A DNA stretch of 64,000 bases. Source: Mytilisepta virgata (Eukaryota; Mollusca; Bivalvia; Mytilida; Mytilidae). A model generated the notes under the pieces. That model had not been told where the DNA came from and did not search any database. It saw only the letters and a list, made by a program, of their open reading frames with translations. How positions within the stretch are numbered: position 1 is the first letter of the stretch; each line of letters opens with the position of its first letter. The stretch covers positions 123,450,614 through 123,514,613 of the forward strand of contig CM051521.1 of NCBI GenBank assembly GCA_028015205.1, given 5' to 3'. Made by a program: the position numbers and the translations under genes. Shown here piece after piece: positions 11,312 to 24,600 of the stretch.

Positions 11312-12305
11312 CAAGAGGCTCAAAAGAATTGAGCCTGTATAGCTCACCTAACAGTCCAACCACCAAACCATTTTATTTCAAGTGAAAATTGTAATGGACC
11401 TTCCAAAGATGGTTCATACCAAGTATCAGTTAATTTGGCTCTATGGTTTCAGAGGAGAAGATTTTTGAATTTTGACCAATCAAAAATAAGAATTCATAAT
11501 GGCCGCCATATAAGCTGTCCGACCGGGACAAAATATGCACACTTTATAAAGGTCCTTCCACAGATGCTTCATACCAATTTACAGTTCACTTGGCTTTGCA
11601 GTTTCGAAAAAGAAAATTTTTGAAATTTTTACCAATTAGAAATAAAAATTCATGATGGTAGCCATATCAGTTCTCCGAAATTTATAAAGATCCTGCTGAA
11701 GATGCTTCATACCAATTTACAGTTCATTTGGCTTTGCAGTTTCAGAAAAGAAAATTTTTGAAATTTTGACCAATCAGAAATAAGAGTTCATCATGGCGGC
11801 CATATTAGTTCTACGACTGGAACAAAATATCCAAACTTATAAAGGTCTTTCCCCAGATGCTTCATACCAAGTTTCTGCTCATTTGGCTTAGGGGTGTCAG
11901 AGGAGAAGATTTTTAAAATTTGTCCAATCAGATATAAGAATTCATCATGGTGGCCATATTAGTTGCCTGACCAGATCAAAATACGCAAACTTTATAAACG
12001 TCCTTCCACAGATGCTTCATACCAAGTTACAGCTCATTTGCATTTGCGGTTTCAGAGGAGAAGATTTGTGAAATTTTGACCATTCAGAAATAAGAATTCA
12101 TCATGTTTGCCATATTTGTTGTCAGACCGGAATGAAATTATGCCAACTTTATAAATGTCCTTCCATAGATGTTTCATACCAAGTTTCAGTTCATTTGGCT
12201 AAGGGGTTTCAGAGGAGAAGATCAAAAGTTTACAGACGGACGGACTGACGACGGATGCCAAGTGATGACAAAATCTCACATGGCCCTTTGGGCAAGATGA
12301 GCTAA
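11312..12305 (+). mobile_element. pearl/HINE-like element, family A
   Basis: 5' 'caagaggctc' with hairpin partner GAGCCTG and 'agctcaccta'. Five or six modules of about 150 bp contain 'tcatggcggccat', 'ctttataaaggtcctt', 'cagatgcttcatacca' and 'gtttcagaggagaaga'. The 3' end has a short gacggacgga run, 'gccaagtgatgacaa' and a decayed hairpin ending gatgagctaa. Confidence 0.85.
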
Positions 12306-12802
12306 GAATAGAAAGACAAGGTAACACCAACATCAAGAAAAAAGCTGCTTGATTGTTCTTTATTGTCTACTGGCAATTATTATATATATTTGTATATTCA
12401 AACTACATTTCTAAAGGCCTTTATACTTCTTCTGCTGCTTCCATTTTATTTACTTTATGTCCATTTTTGATAGAATGTGATGTTCTTTATATTGATAGGT
12501 GTGTCAATGAAGACTTCTCCTTGGATGATTTCTTAGACCTCTCTGTTTGGTGGTGAAACAATAGTTCCATGTTTCAATGTAAACAATTTGTTATTACATT
12601 TATAAGCTCAACAATGGTAAAGACTAGGTTCACATTAATAAGTTGTAACATAGTGGCTGGATAAATTAAACAAAAAATACAGTTTCTAACTTAAATATAT
12701 TTTAATGTATAACAATAAATTGCACTGATCATGATTACGACATTTATAACATTATTACATTAAGTCTGTAATACTGTAGTATCATGATACAGTTATGTAA
12801 TA

Positions 12803-12983
12803 TACTGTTAGTTCAGAAATTATTTAAGTAATTGCAAAAATGGGTGAAGTTAGCAATAATTAAGCCTCACACTTAATATTCCATTACAACATGTATAGGA
12901 ATCACATCAGCTATATTTACATTATTGTAAACTTTTGAAGATAAATAGTAACAAGTGACACAATAATTTCTGAATTTACAGTA
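12803..12983. mobile_element. TACTG...CAGTA MITE, copy 1
   Basis: TACTGTTAGTTCAGAAATTA at the left and its inverse TAATTTCTGAATTTACAGTA at the right, 181 bp apart. A second copy is at 30630-30838. Confidence 0.75.
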
Positions 12984-14718
12984 AAAAAATCAACAACATC
13001 AACATTTTTGGACTTCTATAATAATATTGCACCCCTTGTTTTTATAGGATTTCAATGTAAAACTGAAATGTATATTGACACCATCTTATTGCACTAAACA
13101 TAAAATACAGTTTGTCATTATTTCTTGTATTTCTCTTGTACAGTGTTTCTCACAATCAAATTTCAACAACTTTTAATTTTGTTTGCTGCATTATCTTTTC
13201 TACCCCAAATTTCAGAGACCAATTTACATAAATTGGCATTATCAAAACTTTTAAATCTTTCAGCATTTTTTGACAAATTATAACAAAATTATAATAAATA
13301 TTCCTTTTCTTTCTTAAAGGAGTAGATTAAGTATATTAATATTACATTGTCTTTTGAATAATAAATCAAAGAACCTCCCATTTCCTTTAAATTTGGTTAA
13401 AAAAACTTCAGATGTATAAGATCTCCTTGCCCCACCCCCACCCCAAAATATAAATAACATTATTCATAATAAAATAATCTCCAGTAGAGAATACTACTGT
13501 AACCAACTACAAGATATATGACAATGAAAAAGTTTAGGAGAATAAAACTTAAAATTATTTACACAATTATAGATAATAAATAAAAATGCCCAAGTTTTTA
13601 CAGACTAATATATCTAATGGACAACATATGTAATGTATTTCTAGCTTTAATGACCAGGGAAGCAGTATAATATAGAATATTTTGGGGATCACTATCACAG
13701 ATTTAACCAGTTTTCACCCTGTTATCAACAGAAGGTATATATATTTCTGTTTTAAAGAATTATAAATAATTTGAATGTTAACATTGCTATTTGGTGCAGT
13801 AATTAATACATATATGTACCGTGTGATGAATTGAACAAATTTATTTTAAAAAAATCATTATAACCAGTTTCTTCATAAATTAGAACATGTTCTTTGCCCC
13901 CCCTCCCCCCAATCTATCTTATAATTTAAACAAATAGTGATTCTAGTTATTCGTGACTCTGAAAGAATACAAGATAATGAAAACTCATTATTTAAAGGTT
14001 TATCTTTCCTCTGATAATATATAATTAATTAAAACAGGATACATACATAATAATAAGTCCACAATACATATACACCTTGACCCCTGCTGCCATAAATTAT
14101 TTTGGCTAAAACAAGATTGGTTACTGGATTATATCTTTCTGATTCTGCATCATTATGATAATTAGAAATTTTTGTACTTCATATTTAACTTGTATGTCCT
14201 TATATCAGGATATGTCTTCTACAAAATTCAATTTATGAAAGCATCCATTCAGATAGAAAAACAGAATTTTTCACATTTATCGACCACATTCAAGATTTAA
14301 CATTTTCACTGGATCAGTTCCAACATTACATTTTATGTTTTATCGATCTTTTGTTTCATCAATAAAATACATATAACAATCATTTCCAAAATTACTTCGT
14401 AAAATGAGATTTTATTTTACAAATTTAACAATCTGAGAAAGATGTATAACTGCTTTATTAAACATTTTACAATTTACAGAAAAGTAATATATTCCAGATT
14501 CAAAATAAATATAAATATCATTTAAAATTGTCCTGATCAAATATGCATAGCAAAAAAAATACAGCGGTTTTAATTTCATCTTCGTAAGCCATTGTTCTGC
14601 TGCATATAAAAACTAAAAAAAAAACTTCTGAACAAAATAACTCCATTTTAACTAATAGAAAAAAACATTTATTATTAAGTCAACAAATGCTTCTAACAAA
14701 AGTTCAAGTAAGGAAGTA

Positions 14719-14724
14719 TTTATT
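14719..14724 (-). promoter_or_regulatory. candidate poly(A) signal for terminal exon c
   Basis: First AATAAA seen on the minus strand after the exon c stop, about 760 bases downstream. An ATTAAA variant lies nearer, around 15127. Confidence 0.2.
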
Positions 14725-15480
14725 TTCTTACAGTTGCAATGAGGCTTAATGAAGACTCTTAAATAAAAACTCTAAATCTCACTGCAAGCCTCTACCACCG
14801 GTGTGGAATTGCATTTCTCTTTTAAAAACAAAAAAATTATGAAAATCAATGTAACCTGGCTATCTACAATAACCCGTCAGAGTTTTCTTTAATAAGTAAC
14901 AATTAAAATTCTCACATTTCACACTGGGAGAAACAAAATGTGATCTAAGAATAATTGTTTATAGAAAATTTTCCGCTTTTCATTTCATTCTGAGTGGGGT
15001 ATATCCAATACATGTATATGGTTACAGCAATAGATTTATAATCTACATGGTGACAAAAGATTGTTGTAATTTAAATGATAGTAGGCTCAAGGATGTTCAT
15101 AACTTTGGCATTGAATTTATAAGCTTTTAATTTGTTTTTTTGTAAATAAAAGGCCATTCACCATTACATATACATGATATAAATGTCCAATTAAAATGTG
15201 GAGAGGCAGCAGTTAATATGTCAAAAAATCATTTTCAAGAAAGGATTTGAAATGCAATATAAAAAGAAATCAGGAATGAGAGGTAATTGAAAAGGTCTAT
15301 ATTATTTCAAGCCCTTCTAAACAGGAAAAAGTGAAAATGAACACGAAAAAAATCTCTATTTTATAAAAAGAATTTTTTTGATATTATATCAATTCCTTTT
15401 GGGCTGTATACCTCATAAATTTGGATAAAATACCTTTTTCGACTAACATTTAATGATTGCTCATTTTACTTAACCAGTCA

Positions 15481-15616
15481 TTACAAGTCCCAACTAAACA
15501 AGTGGTGTTTGACTAGCATATCTTTGACACCATCTTTGAATGGTTTAAATGTTGTTACAGTTTGTTTTGGGATCTCCCAATCCATAGACAGATTGAATGA
15601 AAACTGAGACAACAAC
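15481..15616 (-). CDS. SGSM3: SGSM3 alternative terminal exon c (distal copy)
   Basis: Acceptor ttccag, then [44 protein letters not shown] and [11 protein letters not shown] is the closest of the three to the vertebrate FSLSQDWELP, so this may be the ancestral copy (inference). Same length as copy b (136 bases). Confidence 0.93.
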
Positions 15617-18600
15617 CTGGAATGGAAAAAACACATTCATATATAGATATTATTACTAAATAATGTAATGATTATAAAAATCTTTAGCCAATTAACTTTC
15701 AAAAGACAACTGCTTTTTTTTTTATTAAATATGAAGACATTTTAAAAGACATTACCAAACCAGAAGTTCTTTTTTAATTAAAGCTATCAGGATTCTGTGT
15801 CAAAACTTGATACTCTATCTTATCAATAATAATAACATTCATGACCTCCAGAAAGAATAAAAAAAAGAAACAAACTCTTGGCCAATATTATTGGTGTATT
15901 TCTATTTTTTTGTGAAGGAAATCAATTTATATATCAATCCCATAGATGGACTAAAACAAAATTTTAGACAAAACTAGACAATGTGGTGACTGTGCACTGA
16001 ACTAACTGCAGTGCAATTAACCTCAATTAAGGACAGATTTCAAAGTGTTGCAAAATAACATTTAAAACCATGTTGTTGTGTCTGGGAGACACAAATGATG
16101 CCCCGCATGACAATATTTTTAAAATAAAAGGTGGAAAATGAGTAACAAAATCTGAATGATAATTAACAAAAATTTAATCCCTGACAATATGCACCTGTCT
16201 TATATGTGCAGAGTGAGAAAATCCTAGCATTAAATCTGTAGGAGGAGTTATACAGACAAGTCATATACCATCATTGCTAAAATTTGTCCAAAAAATGACT
16301 ATGTTCAACTACACTCCAAAAAGGTAAAAATTGACAAAAATTTAATCTCTGACAATATGCACCTCTTCAATATGTGTACAAACACCCTGCACAGTGAGAA
16401 GTTCCTAGCCTTAATTCTGTAGGAGGAGTTGACAAAATAAATACCCTGAATGGGATGGACAGACAGGGGTAAAACAATATGCCGCCCAACTTTTAGTTGT
16501 GTGGGAATAAAAGGCAATTACACCATAATGGGCCTAATAATTTATAGGAAAACTTTTGAAAAAATACTTTTCAACAATGACAAGGAATGAACGATGGCAA
16601 TAGCTCACCATGTGAGCTTATAAAAACTAACCAAAACAACAAAATGCTCTGTAGAATTAACAAACAATGGTAAAAATAAATTTAACAAAATACCATTGGA
16701 AATAATTAAAATTTTTGTCATATGTATAAAGAAGGCTAACTCGTTGAAAAATACTCCATGAATTCAGATTTATGTTAACCCTGAAGTAATTCTTCCATCT
16801 GGGAAAAAATAACATAAACAAATTATCACAAAATCTAACAACCTTTTTTGGACAAAGGAAAAATATTACACAATAAAAACTAACATTACAACATTAAATG
16901 ACAACAATGACATGGAATCGGGTAATAATAAAACATTATCATTGTACATGTTGTAAGCACATCAAGCTCCATTCAAAAAACATTTTCACCATTTAATAAA
17001 TCTTGTGCAACACATCAAAGCAACAAAGACATGAATTTATCTTTCTTTTCTTTCTTTTTCTAATCATCAGTACTTTTTATCTATTTATATGATCACTTTA
17101 TTTCACAATAATAAGTTATTCATATGCTCTGAAATTAACATTACAGAAAAAATTTTCACAGCAATTAAGAGTAGTTTACACTTTTAAACCATGTTATTGA
17201 AGTATAACCTGTTCAAAAATTGGATATATTCCTTTTAATTTAATTTCAAAACAGAAGTACAATGATTCCCCGATTCAAGCATCAATAATGACATGGGAAT
17301 ATTTGAGATTTACAAGTAGCTGATTATCTGTTGGTGACCAAACCAGCTTATACAATATAATCAATGTTACTCTTTGCTGTTCAGCCAATCAAAATGCAGT
17401 ATTCAAATCAAATTAAATTATTCAAATTAAAAAACTTGCAAATTATTCTGCACTATGATAATCACCACACTTCTCGTATCTTAACAATACTTCCATTAAG
17501 TAAATTTAAAGTAATGTTCAACTATAAATCCCAACTAAACAAGTGATGTTTAATTAGCATATCTCGAACTCCCACTCTCAGTTGTTTATAATGAGGACTG
17601 GAGGGTTGTGGGATTTCCTTTTCCATACAGAGGCTGAATGGTAACTGTGACAACAGTCTGCAACAAAAAATACATGCAACAAACAACATCAATAAACAGC
17701 ATTTACACAAAAATTATACATGTACAATTTAGACATAAAAAATAAGTTTTAGTAAGAAATATACTAATCTCAATATTGTAAAATTACACTTATTCACAAA
17801 GTTCAACTTTGTATGGAATTTCTGAAGGTTTTTGTTTTGTTCCTAAGTCCAAGAAATAAAATGTAGTTCCTTAAATATAAATCTTCTTCCACTAGGCCTT
17901 GAAAACTAAATATTATTAACAAGAAAATATATATGGACATGTATATGATATATACAACAGATATTAATTTACATAATAATACTTAAAATTACATTAACTA
18001 TACAACACATATTTACTACATCACAATTACTGGAACTAACAACCAAATAGGGTAATAAAAAATACACAAAAGTAAAATAAAGTCATGCAATAATCTGGAC
18101 GGATTTGATTAAATAAATGAGTTATCATGTAAAAGTACATTTACCCCTACAAATATTTCTTAAACCTGTCCAAATTTATTTTCAAACAAAATAAGAATAA
18201 ATAAAAGAAATAATATTGATATGTTTATAAATTTATCTTGAGGAAAATATTATATAATGAGAAATTAAATAAAGAAAACTAAAGAAACTGCAAATACAAA
18301 ATCCTCATAAAGGCCATGTTTTATGACTATATCTGATAATCTATGTATACAGTAAATATAACCTATCATAATTCATGTGTAATTATCATCATGTACTTTT
18401 AGTCATAAATGTCAAGTACTTTTGGCAACATCAACCATCATATGATCGACTATAAATAAATGCTTCCAGGTCAAAGCTATATATATAAATGTGTTGTAAT
18501 TACAACAACAGATTTGTATCAGAGTTCCCAGCTGAAGAGATGATGTTTTATTAATATGTCCTGGACAGAATCTGTCACATCTTTTACTGCTCTCTTTTTA

Positions 18601-21600
18601 ATTCCTAATTCCCAGTTTGGTGATAAATTAAAGGCAAACTGTGACAGCAGCCTACAATGAAAGTCAATCTTAATCTAGCTGTTTGTTTGTGTGTTTGTGA
18701 GTAAAGTCTCTTATCAGACTCCTCCCCTCTTTTTTTTTCCGAAAGGCAACTAACTCAGAAATATGGTACTGCCTTAGGCATTTTCAATATTATCTCAGTC
18801 AAGCTTTAGAAAATGTCAATCAGTAGCCAGGACAACGCAAATCCATCATAAGTATTTTTATAAATATAATTCGGATATAAATTTGGCACCTCGTTTATCC
18901 CAATATCTGCTCTCTGACATTAATTTTCCTTATGAACAATGTTTCGTATCAGCGCTTTTTGTTCCTTTAGCTTGAACTTACGATGAAGTTTGATTACTGC
19001 CAGCTGACATTTTGTCTAACTGTTGGACCTGTAGGCCGAGCCTATAATTATTACACAATCTGGTAAGTTAATAGGAATACACCTCAAATCAAGATTGATC
19101 GGTATATGTTAGTGGAGTAAATATTCAGAGACTATGAATTTGTTCATACTGGTCACTACGATTACACAGCATGAATTGTGATGTAAGCAGCATAACATTT
19201 GCTTTTGGCTAACTTTATATGCCGCAAAGAAAATAAAATTTTCTGTTAATTCAGTTCCTATGGCAATTAAAAGTTTTTATTAGAAGAGGAGGTTAACGTT
19301 TTCAAAGAAATACAAATTATATATTATCTTTATCTACACTTCCTATACTACTTTACAGATGCCAAACCCTGATGCCTGGAATATTTCAGTGCCAAGAAAC
19401 TCAAAATGACTGATCATCACAGTTTTCATCCCAAAAGAGTCTTAATAACACAATACCTATTTATCTTCTATCAGACTTCTATGTAATGCAGTAAAGTTTG
19501 TACATATATAGTGGCCAAAGAAATCTCAGAAACTATGACAGATTGATAGAACAGCGAAACAGTATGTTGTGCACTGTGGAATTAATATTCAAAAAATTGA
19601 CAAATCTCTCAAAATAGGAAAGCTACAATCATTACTTGCATTATATCTGAAGAGATCACCATTGGGGACATGAAACTATTGCTGGGGAACAATTATGGGG
19701 TCCATATATCCCTAAAATTGATTTTCCAAGAAGTTCTCTTACATTTTGACGGTAGAAAAGCTTATACATATAAGTCAAACTTTAGAAATTGTCTGTGCCA
19801 AATTTTGAATTTCTCCTCAATAAACTTCTCCATCCTATTCATTTCCAAAATCACTCATTTTCTTGGAGATAGTAGAGTGCCCCACACCTAATCATATATA
19901 TTCTCATTTCTTCTTACAATAAAATAATTTTCTTTGTTATTACTCTGTCTGTTTCAAGTAAACAGTTGTGATCCCTATCCCTAAACCTTACTCCTATAAA
20001 CAAATAATTTAATGTTTTTATCTAAAATATCTTCCCAAGCAACTTAATCTTTCAACCTTGGAAATGGGTGAGAAATATTTAGCAGGAGTTAAGGGAGGAA
20101 AGGATCTGATATCTAATATATTGTTGTGATTACCACAGTTTTTCTCGTTGCAGAGAAATATCCCGCTCTATGGAAAAAAAACATGCATCTTAAACCACAG
20201 TAAACAGTACAACAAAATAAAAGTTTCATGCAAATGCTGGTTGATTATGGGAACCAATCTAGCACAGGTAACCAGTTCTAACATTTAGATCAACATTCAA
20301 CAACCATGCAATTACATCTACTGACCTTAATTCACATTTGATCTGGACCCAGCCAGGACTTCTCATAAAGGACCATGGATGGTACCACTTCTCTACCACA
20401 TCCACACAGGAACACAGAGTCTCTAACCATAAATGTAATACCTGTTCACTGTAACAATAAAATAAGGCTAAATAACATTAACTCGTCCTTATCCTCCCCT
20501 AAATATATAACATCCCTTCCTTCAACAGTGTTCATACACCTTGTTTGTGTTCCATTTTTCAATGACTTTTCCAGGACTTTTATGAAAATTCCATACCCAA
20601 AGCTGCAGACAAATGTGTATCATTTTACATGTTTAGGAACTATTAAAACTACTTTAACCCCATCACATTTATGTGTGCCTGTACCAAGTCAGAATATCTG
20701 GATCCAACATTGTCTATTTAAGTTTATACAACAAGCATGAGTTACCACGACTTACTAGAAACAAGATTACTGCTGTCACAAAAGCTGATAAGCCAGGGAT
20801 TTACTAGTTCCTTGTTTTCCTTTCCTTGTTATACTCATATTACTCAATTTAAGTGCATACTGAGGGAACAGTTTAGATAGAAAACATGTTGCTCACGATA
20901 AACAATATTGAAGATTAAACATTGTTAATAACAATTACATATAAAACATCAATTTTCCAGGACAATTCAAAGACTTTTGGCAAAATTACAGTTTTCTTTG
21001 ACTTTTTACAGCCTTTAATTTACAGAACGAAAAAAGAAACTCATGGAAATAATAACAGGATTTTTTTTTTAAATAAAAAATGTGATTATAATTATGGTTG
21101 GATATTTAAATATGTTTATAAGCATTCATTAAATCATGATACTAACACTGAAAAATTCCTGAGGAGAAAACTTCATTGCTTTTTGATAAAATGAATGAAA
21201 ATGACATATATGTTTCATACTTACTTTAGTCCACAACAAATAAGTGATCTAAATTTGACATCCATTTGTGCATGGCATGCATCATGGGATACATTCACTG
21301 CCTGAACTGCCTAAAAACAAAATATATTATCATACAGCTATAATTTTAATCCAATGAGAAACGTTCATTCTAAACATGTAACAACAAAACATTTCTCTGT
21401 ATTGTAAAAACCGGCTGTATTTTTTCTGTATTGTTAAAGCCGAAGCCATGTTTTTTCCGTTTTGTACAACTGGAAGTCATATTTTTTCGGTATTGTATGT
21501 CTGTGGAATACCTCATGCTTTTTTATTTTATTCGTTTGCTAACCTATATGAAATGATTATAAATTTATTATTTTCATAAAAAGGAAATGTTTAAAATTAA

Positions 21601-24600
21601 TTTTATTGAGGTGTGTACAACTAAAATATGAACTAGAGGTTCTCTATCTTCAGTTCTTCCTTGATTTTTGTATCTTTTAATCGAGATAAAATGCTGAATA
21701 ACAAATAAATTAGTCTTTAAAACTTTACTAAAAAACGCCAAATGACATATAAAAAAATTTAAATTATGCAATGTCAGTTGAAACTTCCTTTACTACCATG
21801 TGACTGGATTTAAATTTTTTCAACAACATACTACTCCCGATTTATTCCACATCTCTACGTTACTTATGAAGGTATCTGGTGTATAATACTTACTCTATAC
21901 ATAATTTCTTCTGGTGTTAAAACTTTTCCATCAGCATCCAATCTATAAAACAGAAAATAAATCATGACGAAATGAAACTTTATATACAAATCATCCGACC
22001 TCATCACTTACAAGGTATTTATTTGATAAGCACATATTATACAGTTATACCTTACATGATGCACAGGGAAAAAATTTAAACTTACTTGGTGTGACTGCAG
22101 GACACAACCTATATAGTGACATAATACCCATGTATTCATACACCAGCAGGACACAACCTATATAGTGACATAATACCCATGTATTCATACACAATTTAAC
22201 AGATGCAACATCAGACAACAAATGAGAACAATATGAGACAGGCTTTAACCTCTGATGACATTCCATTTACAAAAATCAAACACACCTCAAAAATGGAAAA
22301 CTCAAAACCCATGTAATGACATGCTATTTATCTGATACAGCACATCTCACCACTAGATAGTTTTATTTGAATGTCATGACATAAAAGTCCACAGAATTAA
22401 CCTCACCAAGATGACAGGCTCGTGTCTTAACATGTGTAATCATGATCAAGTGATCATAACCATTAGATATGCAGGCTCAACTTATCAACAATCCATGTGA
22501 TACCATGCTAGTCATCAGAATCAAACAAACCTTATGAGACCAGAATTTCTCTCATCCCATATATTGAAATGTCAATTCACAACACATATGATGATATGCC
22601 AATTACATAAGATTCAAACACATCTTATAACAAGAATGGCTCATATTACAGCTCATGTGATGTTATGGCAATGTTAGAATCAAACACACCACATCATGAG
22701 ATAACTACTGACTTGTCAATGATGTCTGTAATGACTGGGTGATAAAATATAGTCATTTTTAATCCAGAAAATGACTTATAACAATGTAGTAATAACTTTT
22801 ATTATACTGCAAATATTACCTGTATGTTTTACACAGTACAAGTCTGGAATAAACTGACTGGAAATCTTTTTCCACCTCTCTAGTAGCCGCCTGAAGATAT
22901 ACAGTAATTATAAACTATACTAAGATTATTATGCTAAGTGCTCTGACATGACCATGAATGTTATCACATTGAAGTTACAAAATTGTTATTTGAGTACATT
23001 TATCTTAAGTTGTTTCTATAAATTTTATGAATAACATTTTATCTGAGATTTTATTGTAATTATTCATTCATTAAATAAAGGTCACCAAACTCTCTGATCT
23101 GTAATCATATATGTACTAGTGTTTATAGAATGTTCTATACACCAAGGGGTCATCATGAGTGTTATGTTTGGGTACCCATCAAACAGGTTGTTAAATATTT
23201 GTAGAAGGTCAGACTATTCAGACTCCCTGCTTATTTTATCTTTGTTTGTTGTGTTGTTCTTGTTGTTTTCTACCAGAATTCCACTGATTGGATGTCATTA
23301 ACTGATTATTGCTCATTATTAATAATTTATCTTATTACCCCAAACATTAACTTTATTCTATGACCTTTGAATCACCTTCTGTTTTTCAACAATCTACAGA
23401 AACTATGGAAGTTATGAAAACTTCTGGTGATTTACCAAACTTTCTGTAGCTATGATAAAGTAATTAGGTCAGGAATTCTGATATAGTGTTATTGTGCCAG
23501 GAATTGTCCAATATTCTGCCAATATATACATATTTTAAATCCCTTCAAATAAAATGGGCGGAAATCATTAAGACTATTTTAGAAAGTTTTTAATGACGCT
23601 ACATATTTCTGATTAATTATTGTGGTGCTGCCAAATGATCAATGATCAATGTAGTTAAAGGGGTATTAAAGAGATGGGCATTGAATAGTCATTTTACAAA
23701 AAGATTTGTCTTACACATAATGACAGAAATGTGTTAATAAAACCTTATACAACTCTAAATTATCTATAGGTAACCTTGACTTATTTTTCGTAAATTCACT
23801 AAGGATCTATATACTGACAATAGATATATACAAACATCTGTACTTCATCTTTAATCACATTTTTCTGTATCATTAAGATATGATAAAAACTTCAGTAACA
23901 CAGAAATTCTTTATGTTAACAGAATCAAACAGGTTGTATATTTACCTATCTGCACCTGTTAATTAATTAAGGAAACATATATCTAAGTAAATTAAATTAT
24001 CTGTCAAGGATAAAAGAAACTTGGGTCGACTGGTACAGCTTAATAAATTGCAGAAACAGTCAATTACACGTTCAGTAACAAATTCCACACTAAAATACTT
24101 TATTAATAAGAAAAACAGCTCCACAGTATCCAAGTTTAGGGTCAAAATTTGAAAAATCCATCATTCAAATGATAAAGTCACACAGGCAGCTTAAAATAAG
24201 AATTGTAAGGGTTCCACGGAACCCAGTGTCTCGCCTGCTTTTTTGCTGTTGTCTATGTTTCAGTGTAATAGTTGAATGTACATAATTTTTCTCCACATGT
24301 TATTTATTGATCATGAAGAACTTCTGTCCCTTTTTGGTAAAAATCCAGGATGGTTTAAGAAAGTAATTAATGTTTAAAAAACTTTAACTGCAGACTGTAT
24401 GTAATGTTAACTGGGACAAAAACAAAGTCAATTTATAAGTAATGTATGGAAAAATTGGAAAAAAATTATTACAAAATTTTCCTCCGGATACTGTCTTTTG
24501 GTCATGAATAAGCTTCTGTCCAAGTCTGGTAAAAATACAGGACAGTTTAAGAAAGCTATTAATGTTTAAAAAAAACTTTAACCCCAGAGTGAATGTAAAT

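Larger units (their letters stand above)
12306..15480 (-). other. distal 3' flank or long 3' UTR of SGSM3
   Basis: Very AT-rich sequence beyond the distal SGSM3 stop. No exon, ORF or repeat family was recognised except one MITE at 12803-12983. It may include a long 3' UTR. Several AATAAA motifs occur on the minus strand, including around 12358. Confidence 0.4.

Noticed and set aside
20375..20740. 121-codon plus-strand ORF
   Set aside because: It overlaps SGSM3 exon 18 on the opposite strand and is a shadow.
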